DNA of 18,982 bases from an uncultured Eisenbergiella sp. (GTDB lineage: Bacteria; Bacillota; Clostridia; Lachnospirales; Lachnospiraceae). The notes beneath the pieces were generated by a model, which saw only the letters and a list, made by a program, of their open reading frames with translations, was not told the DNA's origin and did not search any database. A program made the translations under genes and the position numbers. Positions 1 to 6,949 of the stretch are shown here, piece by piece (the first letter of the stretch is position 1; each line of letters begins with the position of its first letter). The stretch spans positions 1-18,982 of the forward strand of contig CARDPF010000023.1 of the NCBI GenBank assembly GCA_948960675.1, written 5' to 3'.

Positions 1-1
1 C

Positions 2-1294
2 GGCCGTGCCACACAACCGATTTCCCCCGGCTCCTGGGTACACACCCATAATCTGAAAACCGGTCTGGAAAATACGGCCTCCTACACCTACTGTCCGCAG
101 CTTTCCCCTGTTCCCCCCATACCGGCCCGCACCTTTTTGGGGTTTTGGCGCAGCGGCGGAAAAGTCGGGATCCGGAACGAAATTTGGATCATCCCCACCG
201 TAGGCTGCGTCAACAACATTGCCACCACACTGGCCCAAAAGGCACAGGAATACAAACGGGGTAGCGTTGATACCGTCGCCGCCTTTCCCCACCCTTACGG
301 CTGCTCCCAAATGGGCGACGATCAGGAATCTACCCGCAAAATCCTCGCCGACCTGATCAACCATCCCAATGCCGGGGGTGTGCTGGTGTTAGGCCTTGGC
401 TGTGAAAACAGCGGGGTAGATGTGTTAAAATCCTACATCGGCCCCTATGACGAAAACCGTGTAAAATTTCTGGTCTGTCAGGATGTGGAAAACGAACTGG
501 AAGAAGGACTGGCCCTGCTGCAGGATCTGATCTCCTACGCAGGAGACTTTCACAGGGAGCCCATCAGCTGCAGCGAATTGATTATCGGACTCAAATGTGG
601 CGGTTCCGACGGTTTTTCCGGCATTACCGCCAATCCTGTAACCGGGCGCTTTACCGACTCCCTGATCGCCATGGGCGGCACAGCCATCCTGACAGAGGTA
701 CCGGAGATGTTCGGCGCAGAGACCCTGTTGATGAACCGCTGCGCGGACGGCGCTTTGTTTGAAAAAACCGTGACGCTGATTGACGACTTCAAAAAATATT
801 TTACCACACACCACCAAACCGTATACGAGAACCCCTCCCCAGGCAACAAAAAAGGCGGAATTTCCACGCTGGAGGACAAGTCCCTGGGCTGTGTCCAGAA
901 ATCCGGCTCTACGCCGGTGCGCGGCGTCCTTTCCTATGGGGAACCGGTACATAGCAGGGGACTAAACCTCCTTAGCGCACCGGGAAACGACCTCGTCGCT
1001 TCCACCGCGCTGGCGGCCTGCGGCGCACAGATCGTCCTTTTTACCACCGGCAGGGGAACGCCCTTCGCCTGCCCGGTTCCCACCGTCAAAATTTCCAGCA
1101 ACACACCGCTGTGTGCGCATAAGAAAAACTGGATTGATTTTGACTGCGGCCCTGTGGCAGAAGGAAAGCCCCTGTCCCTTCTTGCAGACGAATTGCTGGA
1201 TTTTGTGCTGGGCGTAGCCGGCGGACAAAAGGTGAAATCCGAAGAAGCCGGCTTTCACGATATGGCAATTTTCAAGCAGGGCGTCACTTTATAA
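2..1294 (+). CDS. uxaA: Altronate dehydratase (UxaA), 5'-truncated by the window edge
   Basis: UxaA dehydrates D-altronate to 2-keto-3-deoxygluconate in the cytoplasmic galacturonate branch of hexuronate breakdown. The frame is open from base 2 to the stop at 1292-1294, giving 430 visible residues of a family usually about 490-500 long, so roughly 60-70 N-terminal residues lie outside. The visible start carries GSWVHTHNL, typical of the end of the small N-terminal SAF domain. It is followed by a linker and the large catalytic domain, with GKVGIRNEIWIIPTVGCVNN, the HPYGCSQ segment, GLGCENSG, and a C-terminal CPVPTVKISSNT stretch. A TTG codon at 137 could serve as a start, but it would remove conserved sequence, so I treat it as internal. 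uxaB follows 19 nt later, which supports the assignment and an operon. The symbol rests on family similarity read by eye. Confidence 0.93.
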   Translation, partial: GRATQPISPGSWVHTHNLKTGLENTASYTYCPQLSPVPPIPARTFLGFWRSGGKVGIRNEIWIIPTVGCVNNIATTLAQKAQEYKRGSVDTVAAFPHPYGCSQMGDDQESTRKILADLINHPNAGGVLVLGLGCENSGVDVLKSYIGPYDENRVKFLVCQDVENELEEGLALLQDLISYAGDFHREPISCSELIIGLKCGGSDGFSGITANPVTGRFTDSLIAMGGTAILTEVPEMFGAETLLMNRCADGALFEKTVTLIDDFKKYFTTHHQTVYENPSPGNKKGGISTLEDKSLGCVQKSGSTPVRGVLSYGEPVHSRGLNLLSAPGNDLVASTALAACGAQIVLFTTGRGTPFACPVPTVKISSNTPLCAHKKNWIDFDCGPVAEGKPLSLLADELLDFVLGVAGGQKVKSEEAGFHDMAIFKQGVTL

Positions 1295-1313
1295 AAAGAA
1301 AGGTATCAAAAAC

Positions 1314-2828
1314 ATGAAACGGTTATCTTACGCAACACTGTGCGAACAACACTATAGCGGCTATCTGCTGCCGGACGCCCCCGCAAAAGCATTGCAATTT
1401 GGCGAGGGAAACTTCCTGCGGGCTTTTGTGGATTCCTTTCTGGACATTTTAAATGAAAAAACCGGGTTTTATTGCAAAGTGACCGTGGTACAGCCACGGC
1501 CTCCCCGCACAAGGCCCAATGTCCGGGACTTTTTAAATGAACAGGAAGGACTCTATACCCTGTACCTGCGCGGCTTTTTTGCCGGGGAAAAAGTTGATCA
1601 TAAGCGCGTGATCTCCTGTATAGACCGCTGTCTCAACGCCCATGAAGACTTTGCAGAACTGATGGCCTGCGCCGAAAACCCGCATCTGCGCTACATTTTC
1701 AGCAACACCACGGAGGCCGGTATCGTTTACGATCCGTCCTGCCGCTTTGCCGATGCCCCCGCCTTTAGTTTTCCCGGAAAACTCACACAGCTTCTATACC
1801 GCAGGTTCCAACGGTTTGGAAAAGAAAAGGGGAAAGGGTTTGTCCTTTTTCCCTGCGAACTCATTGACGATAACGGAAAAGCCCTGAAAGACTGTGTACT
1901 ACAATATGCCCGGCAATGGCAATTGGGGGATGCATTTGTACGCTGGATAGAAGAAGAAAATCTTTTTTGCTCCACGCTGGTAGACCGCATCGTAACAGGA
2001 TATCCCAAAAACGAAGCTCCCCTTATGCATAAAGAAAACGGATATGAAGATAAAGCCCTGACTGCCGGGGAGGTTTTTGGCTCTTGGGTCATCAAAGGCC
2101 CGCAATGGCTGCAGGATGAACTGCCTTTTGCCAAAGCCGGACTCCCTGTCCTTATTACCGGCGACTACAAGCCCTACAAACAGCGGAAGGTGCGCATTCT
2201 AAACGGCGCGCACACCGCCATGTCCGCAGACGCCTATCTGGCGGGACAGGATACCGTCCGGGACTGTATGGCAGACGGCGTAATCTGCGGATTCATGCGC
2301 AAAGCGGTTTATGAGGAAATCATTCCCACCCTCGCGCTGCCCAGGGAGGAATTGGAAGGCTTTGCCTGTTTAGTGACCGAACGGTTTCAAAATCCGTTTA
2401 TTGATCACGCCCTTTTATCCATCTGCCTAAACTCCACCTCCAAATGGCGGACAAGGGTATTGCCCAGCCTGAAAGCTTATCTGCAAAATACCGGGAAATT
2501 ACCGGCCTGCCTGACCGCCTCCTTTGCCTTTTATATCGCGTTTTACTGCGGTTTTGAACTGACCGGCAGCGGCCTTTTGGCTGCCCGGGCGGACGGTTCC
2601 CACTACACCGTCTCCGATGAAACAAGCATTCTGGAATTTTATCTGGCACACCGGCAGGATCCGCCCAGAGCGCTGGCCTATGCAGTCTGTAGAAACACGG
2701 ATTTCTGGGGGGAGGATTTGACGGTGTTGGACGGATTTGCCGATGTTGTGGCAAAAATATTGGAGAAAGTAAGAAATGAAGGCACGCATGCCGTCATGAA
2801 AAGTTGTGTAGAAAACCAAGCTTATTAG
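1314..2828 (+). CDS. uxaB: Tagaturonate reductase (UxaB), mannitol dehydrogenase family
   Basis: UxaB is an NADH-dependent cytoplasmic enzyme interconverting D-tagaturonate and D-altronate, the step just before UxaA in galacturonate catabolism. The protein has 504 residues, normal for the long-chain mannitol dehydrogenase family. The N-terminal nucleotide-binding domain shows ALQFGEGNFLRAF (about 26-38) and SNTTEAGI (about 130-137). The C-terminal domain carries the catalytic triad of this family with its usual spacing: Lys292, Asn297 and His300 in KVRILNGAH. LVDRIVTGYP (about 222-231) is also typical. The ATG is preceded by an AGAAAGG ribosome binding site, and the gene starts 19 nt after uxaA, so both should share one transcript. 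A fructuronate reductase (UxuB) is the main alternative; pairing with uxaA favours UxaB. Confidence 0.92.
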   Translation: MKRLSYATLCEQHYSGYLLPDAPAKALQFGEGNFLRAFVDSFLDILNEKTGFYCKVTVVQPRPPRTRPNVRDFLNEQEGLYTLYLRGFFAGEKVDHKRVISCIDRCLNAHEDFAELMACAENPHLRYIFSNTTEAGIVYDPSCRFADAPAFSFPGKLTQLLYRRFQRFGKEKGKGFVLFPCELIDDNGKALKDCVLQYARQWQLGDAFVRWIEEENLFCSTLVDRIVTGYPKNEAPLMHKENGYEDKALTAGEVFGSWVIKGPQWLQDELPFAKAGLPVLITGDYKPYKQRKVRILNGAHTAMSADAYLAGQDTVRDCMADGVICGFMRKAVYEEIIPTLALPREELEGFACLVTERFQNPFIDHALLSICLNSTSKWRTRVLPSLKAYLQNTGKLPACLTASFAFYIAFYCGFELTGSGLLAARADGSHYTVSDETSILEFYLAHRQDPPRALAYAVCRNTDFWGEDLTVLDGFADVVAKILEKVRNEGTHAVMKSCVENQAY

Positions 2829-2851
2829 AAACGCCAAGAGTAATGTCCTAA

Positions 2852-2898
2852 ACAGGGACAAGGGGACAGCTTTTTCGAAAGCTGCCCCCTGTCTTTTA
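2852..2898. terminator. Stem-loop between convergent genes, probable bidirectional terminator
   Basis: A hairpin lies between uxaB (+) and the esterase gene (-). Its core pairs CAGCTTT (2867-2873) with AAAGCTG (2878-2884) around TTCG. GGGG (2862-2865) pairs with CCCC (2885-2888) across a bulged A. On the + strand TCTTTT follows, a modest U-tract; on the - strand the tail is weaker. Its position makes it the likely end of both transcripts. Confidence 0.65.
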
Positions 2899-2932
2899 CA
2901 CTTAACCGGCCTGCATAAAGAATACTATCCCG

Positions 2933-3739
2933 TTACTCCAAATCCAGCTTTGTTCCCAGCCACCACTGCAACACATCCTTGATTTTTTCATCCCAATATT
3001 TCCACTGGTGATCTCCCGCAGATTCGCAGCAGGTCAGATCATATCCCAGCTTTTTGACATGCTCCCATGCCCGCAGATTTCCCTGGTACAGAAAATCCTC
3101 CGTACCGCACCAGGCAAAAAGGCGGGGCTGCTTTTCCTTATCGGCCGCCAGCCGGTCTGCCAATGCCAGCAAATCATTTTCGGAGCCTTCCAGCTGTGCC
3201 GCACTCCCGAATATTCCTGCAAACACCGGAACCACTCTCTCATTTTCCTTCTCGTTGCGCTTATAATCCTCCACAATATCCAGTGCACCGGATAAAGATG
3301 CCGCCGCGCCAAAGGTTTCTCCTGCCCCAAGACCCAGCTTCCATGCGCCGTAACCGCCCATGGATAGTCCCGCCGCCAGCGTATCCTGCCTCTTATCGGA
3401 CATGCGCGGGAAAAATTCCCTGCAGATACGCGGCAATTCCTCCGAAACATATGTCCAATATTTCATTCCATAGGTAGTATCCGTGTAAAATGCCAGATGT
3501 GTCGTAGGCATTACCACCGCGATTCCAAGCTTGCTGACATATCGCTCAATGGAAGTCCTGCGCTGCCAGGTAGTCTGGTCATCGCTGAACCCGTGCAGCA
3601 GATACATGGTTTTATACCGCCCGTCGGAAGCGCTTCCTTCCATTCCGATCTGTCCGTTGGTTTGCTGGGGCAGGATCACATCCATATCCATACTCATTCC
3701 CAACACATCCGAAAAAAACTGTACATGCAATAAAGCCAT
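2933..3739 (-). CDS. Esterase family protein (tributyrin esterase / esterase D-like alpha/beta hydrolase)
   Basis: This is a 268-residue alpha/beta hydrolase without an obvious signal peptide, so probably cytoplasmic. It begins with ALLHVQFFSDVLGM, a strand typical of the EstA tributyrin-esterase group. The oxyanion-side motif YLLHGFSDD follows (about 47-54). The nucleophile elbow is GLSMGGYG with Ser126, and Asp215 (GTEDF) and His244 (GDHQW) complete a plausible triad. The family hydrolyses short-chain acyl esters or acetylated sugars; the natural substrate cannot be read from sequence. A strong AAGGAGG site sits just upstream of the ATG. The gene follows the AI-2E gene by only 17 nt and is the last gene of the four-gene minus-strand unit that begins with the S1 protein. 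Confidence 0.88.
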   Translation of the reverse strand: MALLHVQFFSDVLGMSMDMDVILPQQTNGQIGMEGSASDGRYKTMYLLHGFSDDQTTWQRRTSIERYVSKLGIAVVMPTTHLAFYTDTTYGMKYWTYVSEELPRICREFFPRMSDKRQDTLAAGLSMGGYGAWKLGLGAGETFGAAASLSGALDIVEDYKRNEKENERVVPVFAGIFGSAAQLEGSENDLLALADRLAADKEKQPRLFAWCGTEDFLYQGNLRAWEHVKKLGYDLTCCESAGDHQWKYWDEKIKDVLQWWLGTKLDLE

Positions 3740-3756
3740 TCCTGAACCCTCCTTTT

Positions 3757-4962
3757 TTATTTTTCCGGCCTCTTCTCCGTACGTTTGGCAGGATGTTCCC
3801 CTCCTTTATTAACAGGCCTTTGGGGCTTTCTTTTACCGGCCGGCCGGCTGTTACGTTCGTTCACATCCACAGCCAGCAGCTTATAAACCGTCGCCGCCGT
3901 GGGCACGCCCAAAAGCATACCCGAAATTCCCAGAAGTCCGCCGCCCACCGTTACCGCCGCAAGTACCCAGATGCCCGGCAGGCCAATGGAACTGCCCACT
4001 ACCTTGGGATAAATCAGATTGCCCTCCAGCTGCTGCAGCACAACGATAAAGACAACAAACAAGACGGCCTTTAGGGGATCCTGCGTCATAATCATAATCA
4101 CCCCCACCGCAGCGCCCAAGTAAGCCCCCACTATCGGAATCAGGGCAGTCGCACCGATAAACGCGCCGATCATCGGCGCATACGGAAACCTACACAAAAG
4201 CATACCCACCGTGCAGAGCGTCCCCAAAATCACCGCTTCGGTCATCTGTCCGATAATGAAGCTGGAAAACGCCTGGTCTGCCGTGCAGACAATCCGCTTT
4301 GCGACCTGCCTCCATCCGGGTTTCACATAGGCCCGTACAATCCGTTTTCCCTGATCCGCTAATTTTTCTTTGTTGCTCAATATATAAATGGCAAAAATCA
4401 GTGCGATCACAAAATTGACCACGCTGCTGACCACACTGCTCACAATCGAAACCGTTGAATTCAAAACCCCGCCGACTCCCGCTTTGAGATAGTTCAAAAC
4501 ATTTTGCCCCAGACTGTTCCAATCTATCTGCAGACTGTCCAATTCCTCCGCGATACCCGGGAAAACCTCCGCATTGGCAACCAGCCAGTCCGTCGCCTGT
4601 TCAAACAATACCGGAATTCCCGCGCCGATAATGCCGATCGCCTGCACCAATTCCGGCACTACCAGCTGGAACACCAGATAGATCACCGCCACAATCAAAA
4701 CCAGCGACAATATAATACAAACCGGCCTTCTTGACTTTTGTGCCAGTCCCTTCTTTGCCTTTGGAAAATAAAGACGTTCCAGCGCCCGCATAATAATATT
4801 GAGCACATAGGCAATCACACATCCCATGGTAAGCGGAACCGCAATCCCCCACAGCTTTCCTACTGCCAAAAGAAGGACGTCAAAATACCGGATACACAAT
4901 ACCAGCACTGCCGCCAACAAAAAATACTTGACGATGCGCAAATCCATTTTCCTGTTTTCCAT
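3757..4962 (-). CDS. AI-2E family transporter (YdiK/PerM/YtvI-like integral membrane protein)
   Basis: The 401-residue membrane protein has two hydrophobic hairpins at the N-terminus (about 8-57), a third segment at about 80-103, a hydrophilic region of about 65 residues (105-168), then a cluster of membrane helices from about 170 to 365. Family hallmarks are the amphipathic GQMTEA segment (about 238-243), PIVGAYLGA (about 276-284) and LEGNLIYPKVVGSSIGLPG (about 312-330). Members of this family (PF01594) export small molecules or exchange ions; substrates are often unknown and the AI-2 label should not be taken literally. The last 30 residues are an unusual, strongly basic, Lys/Arg/Pro-rich tail, probably cytoplasmic. 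An AGGAGG site lies inside the end of the upstream synthetase gene, 9 nt away, indicating co-transcription. Confidence 0.9.
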   Translation of the reverse strand: MENRKMDLRIVKYFLLAAVLVLCIRYFDVLLLAVGKLWGIAVPLTMGCVIAYVLNIIMRALERLYFPKAKKGLAQKSRRPVCIILSLVLIVAVIYLVFQLVVPELVQAIGIIGAGIPVLFEQATDWLVANAEVFPGIAEELDSLQIDWNSLGQNVLNYLKAGVGGVLNSTVSIVSSVVSSVVNFVIALIFAIYILSNKEKLADQGKRIVRAYVKPGWRQVAKRIVCTADQAFSSFIIGQMTEAVILGTLCTVGMLLCRFPYAPMIGAFIGATALIPIVGAYLGAAVGVIMIMTQDPLKAVLFVVFIVVLQQLEGNLIYPKVVGSSIGLPGIWVLAAVTVGGGLLGISGMLLGVPTAATVYKLLAVDVNERNSRPAGKRKPQRPVNKGGEHPAKRTEKRPEK

Positions 4963-4971
4963 CCACGCCTC

Positions 4972-5718
4972 CTACCGTTCCCCGCCGGGCGGTCTTTTCT
5001 TACTCTCATGCCAGACATTTTCGCCGCCCCCTGCCGGGGCTGCCTTTTCCGTTTTTTCCTTTTTCCGGTCGATCATCCTGCGTATATCCTGCATCCGGCG
5101 GTCCACATGACAAATGGCATCCGCACAGCTTTTCAATTCCTTCGCCACAGCCTCCGCATTCTCTATATCCTGCTTGTATTTCATTTTATGTTCCAGACTT
5201 GCCCAAAAATCCATGGCAATCGTCCGAAACTGCACTTCCGCCCGCATATGCTTCTTTCCCCCGGACAAAAAAATCGGGATGCCCAATATCAGGTGCAGGC
5301 TGCGGTAGCCGTTGGGCTTGGGACTTGCAATATAGTCCTTGATCTCCACCACAACAATGTCATCCTGTCTGGTCAAAACCGTAGCCAGACTGTAGATATC
5401 CTCCAAAAAGGAACAGATCACGCGTACGCCTGCCACATCGGAAAGATATTTCTCAATATTCTCGGGAGTCAGTTCCCACCCCTTACGCTGCATCTTTTCC
5501 ACAATGCTGTGGGGGGATTTCAGTCTGGTTTTAATGCTTTCAATCGGGTTACGGTTATGACGCAGGGAAAATTCCGTGTTCAAAACATGGAATTTGGTTT
5601 CCAACTCCAAAATCGCACAACGGTATTGCATCATAAGATTTTGGAATCTCTCATCTTCAAAAAATATTTCTTCCGGATATTCCTTTTCTTTTATCCGGCT
5701 CTCCGTATTCTCTGCCAT
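4972..5718 (-). CDS. Small alarmone synthetase, GTP pyrophosphokinase family (RelQ/YjbM-like)
   Basis: The protein transfers pyrophosphate from ATP to GTP/GDP to make (p)ppGpp. It has 248 residues and only a RelA/SpoT synthetase domain; no hydrolase, TGS or ACT domain is present. Synthetase motifs are visible: SIKTRLKSPHSI (about 61-72), DVAGVRVIC (94-102), KPNGYRSLH (134-142) and EVQFRT with Glu161, followed by the FWASLEHKMKYK helix. The C-terminus is charged and Gly/Pro rich. The frame stays open upstream to 5799, but an AGAGGAG site 6 nt before the ATG at 5718 selects the shorter start, and the extra residues do not look like the family. It lies downstream of the S1-protein gene and 9 nt upstream of the AI-2E gene. 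Confidence 0.9.
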   Translation of the reverse strand: MAENTESRIKEKEYPEEIFFEDERFQNLMMQYRCAILELETKFHVLNTEFSLRHNRNPIESIKTRLKSPHSIVEKMQRKGWELTPENIEKYLSDVAGVRVICSFLEDIYSLATVLTRQDDIVVVEIKDYIASPKPNGYRSLHLILGIPIFLSGGKKHMRAEVQFRTIAMDFWASLEHKMKYKQDIENAEAVAKELKSCADAICHVDRRMQDIRRMIDRKKEKTEKAAPAGGGENVWHESKKRPPGGER

Positions 5719-5741
5719 TGCAGACTCCTCTTGTACCATAA

Positions 5742-5769
5742 GGCAACGGCCCAAAATCCGGCCGTTACC
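5742..5769. other. 10-bp stem-loop in the S1-synthetase intergenic gap
   Basis: GGCAACGGCC (5742-5751) can pair with GGCCGTTACC (5760-5769) around an 8-nt loop, with one G-T wobble. On the minus transcript it lies between the S1 stop (5809) and the synthetase ribosome binding site, about 24 nt before the ATG. No U-tract follows, so it is not a standard terminator. It may be a processing or attenuation element; that role is inference. Confidence 0.45.
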
Positions 5770-5808
5770 CCCAAATTCCCGGCCGGCCATGCATGCCAAA
5801 GCCGTTTA

Positions 5809-6759
5809 TCAAAGTTTCAGCCCTTTGAGCAAATCCCCCAGCGAAGTCCCGACAGATTTTCCGGAACTGTATTCTGCCGCCTGTTTTTCCTCAATTTCAT
5901 CCGCCCCTGTTGCCTCTGCGGCGGCCTTAATACTTAAGCTGATTTTGTTGTTTGTTGTATTGAGTACTTTAACGCGCACTTTATCCCCCACCGCCAAAGC
6001 CTCGGAAGGCTTGTTGAGTCTCTTTTGGCTGATCTGTGAAATATGGACAAGACCGCTCAGCCCGTCCCCCAAATCCACAAACGCACCGTAGGGCATGAGG
6101 CTTTCCACCCGGCCCTCCAGCACACTGCCCGGCACAATCATGGAGATCTTGTGGTTTAACCGTTCCGCTTCCTTTTCTTTGAGCAGGTCTTTTGCGGAAA
6201 ATACAAGCCGTTTCTTCTCCTGATCCACCGTAATCACATAGACGTCCAGCGTTTTACCCATGAAGGTATTCAAATCCTCCACATAACTTAAAGCAAGCTG
6301 GGAGGCCGGGATAAATCCGCGGATGCCCTCCAGAAATGCGACCACCCCTTTGTTTACCACCTCGCTGACCCTCACGGATACCGCTTTCTTTTCCTCCAAG
6401 TATTGCTGTACCTTCTCCCAGCCCACCGTCTCTGCGGCTTCCACGCAGGAAAGTGCAATATTGCCTGCGCCGTCGTCCTTCTTGATGACGGTTCCTTCCA
6501 TCCTGTCTCCTACCTTTACATCCGTCAGAACAGAAAACGCAGGATCTTTGCTGATATCCTCCGTCCGGATAACGCCCGGCGCATAATAGCCAAGATCCAG
6601 CGTGACCCCCTCCTCGTTCACGTCGATCACCGTTCCTGCGATCAGATCCCCTTCGTTTATTGTGCGGAAAGATGCCTCCAGCTCCCTGCTGTAGTCTTCC
6701 ATGGTTTCCGTTGTGCCGGCCTCATTGGCATCCGCAATTCCTTTTTTAATTTCTTCCAT
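5809..6759 (-). CDS. S1 RNA-binding domain protein (ribosomal protein S1 homologue, YpfD-like)
   Basis: The 316-residue protein carries three S1 (OB-fold) repeats at about 36-106, 124-192 and 208-279. The third is the most canonical (PGSVLEGRVESLMPYGAFVDLGDGLSG in overlapping pieces, then LVHISQIS). Such proteins bind single-stranded RNA and may help mRNA engage the ribosome; in Firmicutes the S1 homologue is shorter than the six-domain E. coli S1 and often not essential. An N-terminal acidic stretch (1-33) and a C-terminal tail rich in Ala, Glu and Ser flank the domains. A strong AAGGAGG site precedes the ATG. It is first in the minus-strand unit and divergent from the GH109-like gene. The repeat count and length separate it from single-domain general stress proteins. 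Confidence 0.9.
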   Translation of the reverse strand: MEEIKKGIADANEAGTTETMEDYSRELEASFRTINEGDLIAGTVIDVNEEGVTLDLGYYAPGVIRTEDISKDPAFSVLTDVKVGDRMEGTVIKKDDGAGNIALSCVEAAETVGWEKVQQYLEEKKAVSVRVSEVVNKGVVAFLEGIRGFIPASQLALSYVEDLNTFMGKTLDVYVITVDQEKKRLVFSAKDLLKEKEAERLNHKISMIVPGSVLEGRVESLMPYGAFVDLGDGLSGLVHISQISQKRLNKPSEALAVGDKVRVKVLNTTNNKISLSIKAAAEATGADEIEEKQAAEYSSGKSVGTSLGDLLKGLKL

Positions 6760-6799
6760 CTTAAAAATCCTCCTTTGCTATCCTCTGGCAGCCATATTA

Positions 6800-6828
6800 A
6801 GCATACCACGAATACACCCGAATTTCCA
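6800..6828 (-). promoter_or_regulatory. Candidate promoter for the S1-synthetase-transporter-esterase unit
   Basis: On the minus strand a TGG-TATGCT extended -10 (hexamer at 6800-6805) is preceded by TGGAAA (6823-6828) at 17-nt spacing. The -35 matches TTGACA at four of six positions. It is the best sigma-A candidate in the divergent gap. Confidence 0.5.
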
Positions 6829-6840
6829 CAGGGATTTTCA

Positions 6841-6869
6841 TTGTCATATGGCAGAAACTATAGTATGAT
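6841..6869 (+). promoter_or_regulatory. Sigma-A promoter of the GH109-like gene
   Basis: TTGTCA (6841-6846) and TATGAT (6864-6869) are separated by exactly 17 nt, five of six matches each to the consensus boxes. The predicted start falls near 6876, leaving a leader of about 75 nt before the ATG at 6950. Confidence 0.75.
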
Positions 6870-6895
6870 GGTAACAGTTTGGATCAGCCGTTACC
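6870..6895. promoter_or_regulatory. Inverted repeat at the transcription start, candidate operator
   Basis: GGTAAC (6870-6875) and GTTACC (6890-6895) are exact inverted copies with 14 nt between, so the half-sites are 20 bp apart, about two helical turns. The pair starts immediately after the -10 box, where a bound repressor would block initiation. The regulator is unknown. Confidence 0.45.
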
Positions 6896-6949
6896 TACGG
6901 GAATCTTGGCGGCTGTCAAACGGTCTACGATGTAAGGGGGAATAAACTT

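Noticed and set aside
137..139. TTG codon as the start of the altronate dehydratase
   Set aside because: The frame continues upstream with recognisable SAF-domain sequence (GSWVHTHNL), so the gene begins outside the window.
425..952. Minus-strand frame opposite uxaA
   Set aside because: Fully inside a conserved enzyme gene, no start signal, no recognisable motif.
2852..2898. The GGGGACAGC-type hairpin as a mobile repeat
   Set aside because: It is a single copy in this window and sits exactly where a terminator for two convergent genes is expected, so the simpler reading is preferred.
5719..5799. Longer start for the alarmone synthetase
   Set aside because: The extra N-terminal residues overlap an intergenic hairpin and lack a ribosome binding site; AGAGGAG sits properly before the ATG at 5718.
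4738..5937. Long open frame on the + strand (about 399 codons) opposite the alarmone synthetase and S1 genes
   Set aside because: It is antisense to two well-supported genes, His/Pro/Phe rich with no recognisable domain and no ribosome binding site; it reflects codon bias of the opposite strand.
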